Below are positions 28,001 through 40,000 of a stretch of DNA of 64,000 nt, piece after piece. This stretch comes from Struthidea cinerea. Its lineage: Eukaryota; Chordata; Aves; Passeriformes; Corcoracidae. Position 1 is the stretch's first letter. Each line of letters opens with the position of its first letter. Location of the stretch: assembly GCA_013397865.1 (NCBI GenBank), contig VZTI01003935.1, positions 1,329,873 through 1,393,872 of the forward strand. The letters are read 5' to 3'. The translations under genes and the position numbers were made by a program. Below the pieces are notes generated by a model. That model was not told where the DNA came from. It made no database searches and saw only the letters and a list, made by a program, of their open reading frames with translations.

Positions 28001-31000
28001 TCTGCTTCTGAGAAGAGCCACAAACACACTGGCTGCAACAGGGAAATGAAAACCCACTTCATTTCTTAATCAGATAACATTTTTCTTCAGTATAAAGCAC
28101 ACTAACCTCTTGCCTCCCTCAAAGAAAGCAAGACCTTTAGCTAGCAAGCATTTGGAAGATGGATAAATTCATATTTATCAGTCTGAGAAGCTGATTACGG
28201 TTTAATTTTTCAGGCTTCCCTTGTCTTGCTCACGTTTTTGACCCACAGCTCAAGCTGAATTCATCACTGCTATCAGCAACAAATACTTTTTTTCCTTTTT
28301 TAAAGAAACAAGAGGGAAAAAAAAAGAGTGGGCAGTGCCCAAAGTACTAGGAAATCTCAGGGGATGCAAAGCACTTCCTAAATGCTGGAGCAGGCTGTGA
28401 TTTTTTACACCCATGGAAGTCTGGTTTGGAGCAACTGGTTCAAGATTACACAGGGAGCCTGGGGCACTGCCAAGAGCTGGAGCAGAACCTCATGTGAGTC
28501 TGCACCCAGCATCTCAAATGAACAATCAGGGGGAAGCAGGACCAGCACCTTCTCTGTCAGGAACTCAACACAGCGTGCAAACGTTGAGGTGGAAGAGGTG
28601 TGGGTGGTAGAGGCTGCTGGGTCCTACTCACTTTTGCCACTTTGTGAGGAATGTGACTGGCCCTTGCACAATCCAGGTGTACTATTTACTGTCCCTCCCA
28701 TCAGGTGTCACATGAGGTCAGGGGCAGCCCTGCTCTCCTTCATTCAAGAGGTCCTTAGTGGGTGTAGGAGAACAAGCTGAGACATCCAAGGGCCTGTGTT
28801 AAATATGGTGCAGCAGAGGGGTAAGGCCAGCCCCAGGCACCAGCCTTAAACCCTGAGCTCTGGCAGAGCGTTTAAACAACATTTTCATCAGCACTGTGAG
28901 AGCTCAGGCAGGTAATGGAGCAAGCAAGGGAAACTGAGGCACAAAGGCAGGAGGGGCTTTGGCTAAGGGTATGAAGAGAGAGCCCAGCCTAGGGAGACAT
29001 TATTGCAGCATTTCAATATATAAAAGGAGCTTTATAAGATGCAGAGAGACTTTTTACCTGGTCTAATAGGGACTGGATGAGGGCAACCATTTTCAACAGC
29101 AAGAGGCTAGATTGAGGTTGGATATAAGGAAGAAACTTTCTACCATTGAGTTGATCAGACACTGGAATAGGATGCCCAGAAAAGCTGTGGATGCCCCATC
29201 CATGGAAATGTTCAAGGCCAGGTTGGATTGAGCAACCTGGTCTAGGGACAGATGTCCCTGCCCGCAGCAGACAGGCTGGACTTTAACAGCTTCCCAGCCC
29301 AAACCATTCTGTGATTCACTCTCTGAAGCAGAACAGTGGCAGAGAGAAGCACAGAACTGAGGTGCCTGGCCCCCTGGGCTGCATGTACTGAGCAGCCTTC
29401 CCTCTCCGTGTGCGTTTCCGTACGGCGCGGGGCACAGAGGAGCCCACGGCCCGGCTGGCGCCTGCAGACCCTGCTGCGACACAAACAAAACCAGCGACAG
29501 CCCTGACAGGAAATACCACAGTCATTCCCTTCGCTTCTACAATAATTTCTTCTCCAAATTACTTGTCCCGGCATTTCCTCCAGCCTTGCAAACAAATGGT
29601 ATTTTACTCTTTCTTGCCATATTCCTCCAAAAGGAAAAAGCAAAGCCACTGCTGTGGCCACAAACCCACCACCATCTTTCCAGGCCTTCCTTGGGGCATT
29701 TTTAGCTCTTTCCTCAAAACTTCTGATTCCACAGAGAAAAGACCACAACTGCCAAGCTTCAGAGAAAGAATTCAGATGGGAATTTGAGGACAAAAGGGGC
29801 AACTGCTTTTGCCTCTTGGCTGGGGACCATGTACCCCAGCAGGCTAGGCCAAGCTCAGCCCTCAGAGCTGGAGCAACAACCCTGTGTGCTGGTTTAGATT
29901 AAGGAAAATGTTGGAAAAAAATGGAAAAAGTGTTTCCAAATGAGGTGAATCATGATCTTATACAGAGATCCCTGAAGAGCTGACTGCTGTTTGTAATAAA
30001 AGCACACACGGAGAGCAGGAAAACAAGCGGGTAGTCCTAAAATGGAAGCAGCTCTGGAGGAGCAGAAGGTGCTGAGCACATTCTCTGCTGAACAGCCAGG
30101 GGGTTGCTCAAACTGGGGTACAAGTCCAAGCTGAGCAATGCCCATGGAGAAGGCTAATGGCAGAGGCAGGTAGGGAGCCAGAAGAGGAGCCAGCCCTGCA
30201 CTTCCACGCCTGTGTCAGTGAAACAACTAAAACTGCCACTCTGGAAAATCCCAGAACAGCACAAATTCAAAGACTCCCCCCATCACGTCCTCTCCTCCTC
30301 CTGAACTCAGCTGCCATCAGAAACAGCATTCTATCCAGACCCCACCTCTGTGGCTCGCTTTAAAGCTGCTCCTGTCAAACCCAACCAGAGGACAGCTTTG
30401 CCCATGCTGAGACGTCACAGGGATGGGACCTTTGGAGCACTTCATCCACCCAAATCCACAGTTGCCTCACAAACCATCTCGGACAAAGCCTCTGACTTCA
30501 GCATAAACCCTTCCGTGGTCAGGAAAAATCATCACAAGGGACCCCCTACTCCCTTCGGTGCTGCTCCAAGAGGGGCTCATTCCGGCCTTGCTCATATCCA
30601 CCCACGAGACCCCAGGCACTTATTTTGCCTCAGTTTCCCCCTTTGGTAATACAGAGGCAATGAAATACACCCACTTTTGCGTGCCACAGGGTAATCAGAG
30701 GGATTGTTTTCACTTCTCTCATTTTCTTCTTGCTGGATTAGGAAACAGTCAGAAAACCCCGCGGAGCCGCGCAGGCATTAGCGCTCGAGTTACTCCCTTT
30801 GTACAAAGCCACAAAGTGGTGGGATTCCTCCTCAGCTCCTGGCTCTGGCTAGGAGGAATCAGCACCACAGGGCCAGGCTGGGGGGACTCCTACACTTCCC
30901 CAAGGTGCAGGTTGTTTGCATCAGCCCTGTGCTTGCCCCTGCCCTCAGCAGCGGGACGTTCCTTACACGCCAGACAGCTGGAGCGCGGCCCCAGACCGCA

Positions 31001-34000
31001 AGAGGAGATGACTAATCCACGTCACTGGGAATTATCTGCACAGAACCCCCACGCACGCCGGGTTATTCAGCAATCAGACAGAAAGGAGTTTGTCTGGCAC
31101 TGCCCCCTTCTCATTTCAGGGGTGAAAAGCACAATATAGCCCAGTCCCCCTGGATCCTTGCAGCTTTTTTTCCTCTGAAAGCAAGTCCGGCACCTGAGCA
31201 GCTGGGAGGGCAGTGGAAAGATGATGTCTAGAAGGGTCACTGCTGCCTGTTACACACATTTCTATTTCAGACAGCAGCAGAAATCACAGGCTTCAAAATG
31301 TTTACCTAAAACCACCCACCTGACAGGGAACAGCTTTTATCCAGCTGGATTTCTCATTGGTATCACCCTCTTCGCACCCAAGTCAGCTCCACACGCAGAC
31401 ATGGGAAAGCCTCTTAAATCCTTGGGACTCCACTGCCTTTGCCATCTGCAGCCAAGGTTCTCCCAGCCAGTGCTGCACCCCAGGTGGGGAAATCCCAGCA
31501 GGTTCCCTCATAGAGATTCCCATCTTTCCCCATCCACATCATACTCCCCAAATGTAAAACAGAGGTGATAAAGTCTAACTCCTTTTTTAGGCTGCTCAAA
31601 GACCCACAGAGAGCCCTACAAAATGAGCTGTATTTTACTGGAGTTATGAGCAAGCCTTGTCTTGCATCCAGCTTGCCAAATAGAAAAGAGTCCAGAGGTA
31701 ATTTACTAAAAGAACAACTTTTCAGGACGGTCTGACATTTGATGCACATGGAGAAACATTTCTTACAAATATTTAATTGCCATGGGAGAACTTGCCATCA
31801 TGATTAAGGTGGCAGAGGAGTTGCTGGCTGTCATCGGCCACGACGGAGGCCCACTGACAACCAGCTTCATGCTGCCAGTTGCCAAGTGCTATTTATAGAA
31901 ATGAATGGATGTGCACAGAAATAGATACAAAATAAATGCTAATTTAATTGCCCTTTTCTCCCTCCAGCCTTTTGTTCAGGATTTCTTAATTATTTGGGGT
32001 TTCCCTTCTTATTCTTTAATGAACACAACGCAGATCTTCATTCTTCTGTTTCCTCCATCCCCTCTTCAGAGACATTTTTATAGACAAACTCCTTTGTTCA
32101 GTCCAAGAGATAGCCTGAAAGGACTCCTTCCAGCCATGCCAGAGGATGCACAAGGAATAACGGAGTGATTAAAGGAATAACAGAGTAATGCCAGTGCAGA
32201 AGTTGCTCTAGGAGTACTGTCAGAATGATCCCTCTGTTCCCAAACAATGGCTCTCCTTTAACTCACATGGGGAAGGAAAAGGGTGTCCATGCCTGCCCCT
32301 ATGATTCCCACAAAGCAGAGAGGCAGGACAATGTAGTGGCTGCCACACCTGACCAGGACTCAGGAGATTCCAGCTCAGCCATCACATCTGCTGCCAGCTG
32401 CCTGGGCAATTCAAGGGAGGAAAATCATCCACACCGTGCTATTCTCATTTCCAGCTTGTTCTGCCACCAGGCACTGCACAACCAGAAACCCAGCCTTCGC
32501 CCTAAACTCGTTTGTGAGGGAAGAAAACTAAGAAAAGAAAGACTTTCACGAAATTTGCCAAAGGATGTTCATTTCTTAAGATGATCTGAAGCAAAACTAT
32601 CGATATTTTGAGAAAGAAATATTTTGGAGCACACACCACCACAGGCTGTTTTCTTGTGTGGCCCAGGCCTACCAGGAATACAATCTGGCAGGATTCATAT
32701 CTCGGCTTGTGTCAAGAGAGCACTGAGGAAGCCCTCCAGGAGACAGGAATGAGATAGCACTTCAGTTGTGTTTCTCTGTGTACCAAAAAACTGCAGCAAG
32801 CCACAGAGAACTGGCTAGCTAGCCAACACATTCTTGTTTAACTCTGTCTTTCAGTGGAAATTTGGAACACTGACTAAAGGATTCCCATGCCTCAGAAAAA
32901 ACATTTTTCCACAGAAGAAGAAATATTATTTTATTAATCTAACAACTGAACTCCCAGACCCAAGTAGCTCAACATGAGCATGTTGCTGCAGGGCCTCATG
33001 AGAGGCACCAACAATGAGACGACCAAGAGGACATTTTATCACCAAAATGCCTCTGTGCCTCACTCCCCCTCCAAGAAGGGAAACTATGCAGGGCATCCCT
33101 CAGACCAACTAGCCAACCTAACCACAGGGAAAAATAAAAAGGGAAAACCAAGTGCCAAAGGAACAAGAAATCACCAGCACAATGACAGCATTTCCAAAGC
33201 AATCTCTCCCCCCCACCAATTCCTAAAAAACAAGGAAAAAAAAAACCAAAAAGTGACCCAAACAAGCTGATTAAACCAAGCTGCAAACATGAACCAAGTC
33301 CCCACTAATTCCACCTCCTTTGGCCACTCCCCACGTCCCAAACTCGCCTCCCGCCGTCCCACGAGCCAGACGTGTTCCAGCCAGTCCAATTTAGTGAGGC
33401 AACAATTCAACATCCTCCAACGCCCTTCATCTCCTGGGGCCTGTTGGTCTGAACCCTCAGCTCCGGATGCGCGAGGAGAGCGGGATTCTGACCATCCCCA
33501 TCTCCTCCATCAGAGAGCTCTGAGCAACCCTGAGCACGCAGCTACGGCTGCTCCACTTATGGGTAAAAAGAAAGATCATGAAGGAGGAAGTGCTTCTCCA
33601 AGCATCAACCCTGTGATAAGAAGAAAAGTCTGATTCCTGCTATAATAAAATTAAACACGAGTGGCAGCCAAGTATTCTAAAGCTGATATCAGAGCACGGC
33701 ATAACTCCATCTGTGATTTATAAATGAAGATGCAGAGTGGATGGGCTGTGGGTATGGACTTGATTGCAAGATGCCAACTCCATGCAGATAAGAATTCATT
33801 CAATGAAAACTATCACTTTCCTTATTTTTGACTAATTATCTGGTTAACTGTGTATGTGCTGCCTTAACAGCCCAGGTCTCATAAACGACAGCAGGGATTT
33901 TCCCTCATTGCACAAAACAAATGTGTAATTTAAGAGGAGCCTGAAAAGCTTGGCTACCCCGAAAGCAACCCAAGCTGGCACGGCACAGTCCCCACCCATC

Positions 34001-37000
34001 ACCGCGCACAAGATGCTGCCCTCGGAGCCATCCAAAGCTGCGCTGGGTTTTCTGCTTTGCCTGCAGCTGCAGGGAGCCAGCCCCGAGTTTCTCTGGTCAG
34101 TTCTGTAAACACCTTGGACTTATTTCAGCATGAGCTGAACACAAACCCAGTGATTCAACTTGGACAGCTGCTACCGCCAGGACAGACTCTGAAACAAGAC
34201 GTGCGCACGTGTTTTCGTCTGCATGTGGCTGGGAAGTCCAGAGGGATTCGGGAAGGGATTTTTCCTCTCTGCACCCAGACTTCTTCGTTTGTAGCATAAG
34301 TGCCATTAAAAAACGCGTGACGACAGTAAATGACAATTTGTTTTCTTCCGTGCTGGGCATCCAGCAATTGCAGAGCTGACTGCAAGCTCATTCTAAACCA
34401 TAGCACTAGAGGTGGAACTCCAAGTGGATTTGCTGCCATGCTTCTCCAGCAGCTTCCCAGTTGTCCTAATCTTTTTCTCCCTTCTTTTCTTGCTATTTTG
34501 ACAACTGAATTCTTTCTTCACAACTTCCATGTTCGCATAATATTTGTTCCGTACACAAACAGGCTATTAAATCCACTTCAGCTATTGTATTGATGTCAGC
34601 AAATAATTTCTGACATTGCTCAAGGGACAACGTTTTTTTGCTCACCAAAACAACGCTGAACGTGCAACAGGGCCAAAACTTTTGGGTTTAGGAGCATAAA
34701 GATAAACAGCAGTAATTCATAATTAAACACTTTATATAAGAATGACATTATGCCTCCCCAAAGAGCCTGGGTGTCTACAGCTCAGAATTGGCAGCCTGTC
34801 TTTCAAATATCTGAAGTAAAATGTGCACATAATAAATATTGTATTTCATTAACGCTGTCAATAGAAAACAATTGACTTATCCGAGTCCTAAAGCTGCACA
34901 GTCTGAAACAAGTTCTGCTGCTTTCAGAGCTAAACAGCACTTTAGAAGTGCCTTGAGGTGAGAATCGAGATTTAAACCCAGTTTCAGGCTCAGTTGTTAT
35001 ATTTGTGAATAATTTGGGGCAGCACTCTTCTCTGCTCCTCTGTGATATAGGGACGCCTGTAACTTCCTTTCAGCTCTTCAAAAAGAGGTTATAAAGCTCG
35101 TAACTTGGTACAATTATGGTATTTCTGATGTGCTGAGCACCTGTTAACTTCAGTTCTAACATTTAAACTCTGCTCTGCCAGCATGGCAAGCACCACGCCC
35201 ACCTCTTTGGTCTGCTGGAGTTTGGGGTGGACTGAAGAAGCAATGCCTTACCTGTTTGTTGGAGTGGACACTGTTTTTATTCCTGTTGTTGTCCAGCAGC
35301 CCCCCACATTTGCCCAATGCTGCCAAATCCTTCATAATAGAGTGCAGAGCTTCTTCTTCATCTGCAAAAGAAGAAGAGACAACTGAAGTGTGGAAGACAA
35401 CCCTGCCCTCGGATGCACAGAGTGAAAATACAGCGCAGCAAATATAAACTTTCAACACAAACGGATCAAAAGACACAATCTGAAGCCTTCATATTAAAAG
35501 AGGAATTCCAAGACCACACCACAGTCTCTTCCAGCCCATCCTGTCTTTAAAATACAGGTTCCTACATCACAGGTGAGACAAATAATGAGATCTCATTGCC
35601 CCCACCTGAAAGTGCCTGCAAGAGAGCTGGAGAGGGACTCTCGATAAGGGTATGCAGTGATAGGATGCAAGGAAATGCCTTTAAATTGAAAGAGGGCAGG
35701 TTTACATTAGATATTAGGAAGAAATTTTCCTCTGTGAGGGTGGTGAGGCCCTGGCACAGGTTGCCCAGAGAAGCTGTGGCTGCCCCTGGATCCCTGGAAG
35801 TGTCCAAGGCCAGGTTGGACAGGGCTTGGAGCAACCTGGGATAGTGGAAGGTGTCCTTGCCCATGGCAGGAGGTGGAACTAGATGGGCTTTAAGGTCCCT
35901 TCCAAATGCACTCTCCCAGGGCTGGATCCACTTTGTGAGGTGTAAGGTGATGCTCTACAGGACAGAAACCTTTCAGGACCTGGCAAGCTCACGGCAGCAG
36001 GTGAGGGAGCACAACACAGTTCTTCATCTCTGCCTTTCCTCCTTCTTCATTACAGGTGGTCAAGACCCACAACTGACTTGCAAAACCAGAGGCAGTGAGA
36101 AACTGGGGGAGAAGCCAAGGAATTCATGAAAAGAGAGAAACTCAGCAATGCTGGACAGAAGACACTGGAAGCCTGCATGGGATTTCTGATTCCTGCAGTA
36201 ATGGGAGAACTTTGAGGGACCCATTGGATCTGAAACTGATCTCCTCCTTTTCAACACTTTGCCATCTGTGGTTGTGGCCTCTTAAAGCAGCTATAAATTG
36301 TTACACTGCAAAATACCAACCACAAGAACTAAGAACCCTGTCAAGACCTAGGGCAGGGCACACTCATTAGGAGGGTGTGAGAACCCACTGCACACTCCAT
36401 GTTCGTGGTACAGTCAAGGCAAGTGTTAGGCACATGCAGCTATTACTGTAAAAAATACAAATACAGCTACAAATCTTGTCTAAAAATGAGTGGCTCCAGG
36501 GACAGGAACACCCCTACGCCAGGCCAGCTTGCAGATTTAACTCAAAGTCCACAAATATGTGAAAAATTACAAAAACCATATGAAATCAGACAGGACTGGG
36601 CCCAAATACTGAGGATCTTTCCCCAGGGAGGTGTATGTCCTGGATCCTCGTGTTCAGATACAACATCATCTCCTCTTTTTTCACTCCTCCTGCTGGGTTC
36701 TATCAGGATTGAAGCTATGAAAAAAACCCAGATATGTGAGAAAAAGACTTCTCATGCATGCTGTGCTCCCAGATTATATTAAAGAAATAAGGGGAAAAAT
36801 TGGGGGGGAAATGTTTAAAATCCAGTCTCACATTTCAGAGCTCAGAAATTATCTCCAATGCCTACATCAAACTATTAGGAAAAAGCCTAAATTTTCCTGT
36901 AGGCAATGTGTGTATACATATTTAAAATATAAACATATATCTGTATATCAATATTAGATATCTAATTGACAAAATAATAAAATTCATACCAAAGTACATT

Positions 37001-40000
37001 AAAATGTAATCCCTTTTGCCTTCCACATTTCCCTACTTTACTAAAAGCACGGATATGTTTTTCCAGAGGGGTGGCAGGGAGCACAGCCTGGAACGCTACA
37101 GGAAAAAACTCAAGAAAAAGACAATTTTTCAGTTTTAGTTCAGGGTAAAAAAAAACCAAAACAAACCAACAGAAAAGAAACACATCAAGAATGTCCCCAC
37201 AGTTTGGGTTTGGGGTGTTTTTCTTTTGTTGTTGTTGGTTTGTTTTGGTTTGTGTTTTTTTTTTTTTTTAAAGGACCTCTGGGACAAGCACAGTTTTCCA
37301 CACAGATTTTGTAGTAGGAAAATACCCAACACAAAAAAAGAAGGAAAAAATGCCTTTTTTTTTTTTTTTCTGTGCAGAGGGAAGGGAACAGGGGGAGGGA
37401 CGAGCTAAAACAAACCCACAAAAACAAAACCCCCTTACGCTGCCCTCCAGGAATTTTCCACCAGAGCTCTAATCTCTACAGTGCCCCTCACCCCTTTCTT
37501 TTTTTTCCAGCGAGTGACAACAAAAGTTTCCTGAGCTGCCTGACACAAAACACAATCTGTAACGTCACGGGCCAACAGGGCCAGCAGGCAGAGGCAGAGC
37601 CCGGCTTTGGTAGCAAAACCACCCAATTCACCACCCCTCTCCCATCTCCAAACCTCCCTGGCCAGGCCCGGCAGCCTCTTCCAGGAGAGGAATCCCTGGT
37701 TAACCCACCAGTGCCCTGGTTTACATGACATTGTCTTCCTCCTCCATCTACACACCAATTATGCCAAAACCTTTTGTAACAGACTTCCGAGTCCACCAAA
37801 CACAGATTTAAAAATTCCTGGTGCTGCAAAGCCAGTTCATGATAAGTCACATTTCTTAGGAAGTCAGGCTACAAATATCAGCCAGAAGTGACTTTTTGCA
37901 TCTCTCCAAACATAGCAAAGCAAGGAGAATCCACTCACTTTCAGTAACTGCTTAAACTCAGCCAGTTTCCAGAAATACCCAACCATCAACTTAATTGGCC
38001 CAGAATCAGTGGTGTAAAACTGAGCTCCAGCTGTCCTGAATAGGTACTGAAGAAGAAAAAAAAAAAAAAAAAAAAGAAAGAGAAGCTCTTTCTTGTATTT
38101 GACTGTCATATCAGCATTTTCATTCCTCTATCTACTAAAAAACTGATGCAAAAGAGCATTCTGAAAAGCTTTTGAGGATTTTTAATTACAAAATGTGAGT
38201 GTTCGTTGTCAAAAAACTAAAATACTAAATGACACAACTGCTACAAAATAAGAAAACTTCTTCCTATACAAGCAGGAAAGGTTGTTTTCTGCTACTAGAG
38301 GGTGAAACATGACTTAAGCACAAGGAGAAATACAGTATTTCCTTGAACTAACGTATTTCTACGCGCTTAAGTATTTTTCAACTGCTTTTAACTGTGTTTT
38401 TACTCCAAGAGAACTGCAATTTCAGAGAGGCAATGACCAAAGCCTCAACCGTTCAAAACAAAAACCCCCACACCAGGCTCTGAAGCAACTTCTGAGCAGC
38501 AGCACAGTTTGCATCATCGGTTGCAAAACCGCCACTTCCCAGTCCTCTCCAGGACGGCTTCGCACAGGGACTGATGCTTTCCAGACTGAACCTCTTGCCC
38601 ATCCTAATTACTGCTCTTGGGGTCTCCAAGCTGACTCCCAAGAAGGGTGGAGAACTTTGTTCCATGGAAATACGCAGCCAGCTCAGCCAGTGCAGTCAAA
38701 ATTCAAACAAGCACTGAAGCTAACTGGATAATTAAATCCAAATGCCACTCCCAAGCCTTTCCAGCAAAAGGGGCGTCACAGGCTGCTCCTTCTCTGTTTG
38801 GCTTGGTTTCAGCCAGGAGAGGGTGAAGGATGGATGGCTCTCCTAGAGACAAAATGCCAATTGTCAGGAATCCCATGCCCAAGGGACAGGAAAAACCCTG
38901 TTCTCCTGATCCAGCCCTGGCAGGACCCAAATGTTCTTCAGCCTTGTGAGAAGGCAGCATTGAGGCTGCACAGCAAACACCTCCCCAGGCTTTGCCACGG
39001 CTCCAGAACAAAACAGCTGCGAGTTGCACAACACCGATGAAGTATCCTCGGAGCTCGGATGGACCTGGGAGACTCCTGGAAATCTCTGTGCAACGTGAGC
39101 AGGTTCCTGCTCCCGAACGACCTCCTGGCCCAGCTCCACTTTGGCATCGTTTTGTACAAATTCACTTAAGGTACTGTGGGTTGACAGGATGAATTGTACA
39201 ACAAATCCCACTTGATCTCCAACACAACATGTAAACAGGATTATTTCTACCATGGAAGATCAGCACAGAGAAAAGCTGATTACAGAGACAGCAAAAATGA
39301 AACATAAAAATAAATTGCATTTAGTACTGTCCCTCTGTCCCCAGTGTCTCTTCTTCCGTCCTCAGTTCTGCCTTTATTTTCAGCTATTTCCCTTAGTAGG
39401 AAACTCATTTCTTTCTTCTCTACTTTCCACCAACACACTTAATTTTGTGCTTTTTAAATCAGCTTCCTGTGACAAATCTTGTTTGATCACACTGCCAGCC
39501 CATCCAACCAAGGACCACTTCCAACCAAAAATAATAGATGTTTCAAAAGATATTAATTTCCCAGAGGTTTGGGGACGGGGGGAAATATCCATAGCCACAT
39601 AGAAGAGAGGAACACACAGGAGCAGAAAGCCAAGAGCACTCCCAGGAAGCAATGACCAGTGGAGCTCCCGTAGACAGGGTTTATATTTTTATTAAAATAC
39701 ACTCATCCATTTTGGCAGGATCTTATACCAAAACCAGAATGCCTCCTTCTCCCATCAGGTTCTCAGTTCTGCAAGATGCCAAGACTCACAAGTCCCAGGC
39801 ACTACCAGTATGAATCTGGGGCATCGAAATCAACCAGGGAGTGAAATCGAAAAGCCAGCAGGTGACACATCTCTCTGCCCTTCAGAGACACGCTTCCGGC
39901 ATTGCTACACGGCCTTGGGTTCCAGCCTGCGTGAGGGAGAGAGGAACCTGGGCTTTCAGTCTTAGTACAGCAAGTTCACTGCTCAAAGAGAGGGGAAAAA

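Larger units (their letters stand above)
25693..35251 (-). other. Intron 2
   Basis: Intron of 9559 bases. It holds a CR1 copy (about 28990-29325), a MIR-like relic (about 30612-30700), short CpG-richer patches (26750-26790, 29395-29480, 30755-31070, 33330-33490) and a 14-base palindrome at 32812. No alternative exon was recognised, though MAP3K3 is known to have isoforms that differ in this region. Confidence 0.8.

Noticed and set aside
31801..31899. Short plus-strand frame starting MIKVAEELLAVIGHDG
   Set aside because: Only 33 codons, no splice partners in phase and no family recognised. Kept only as a possible non-coding conserved block.
921..35361. Processed or decayed pseudogene of MAP3K3
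   Set aside because: Introns are present, all splice sites are GT-AG, and no stop or frameshift is found in 12 exons.
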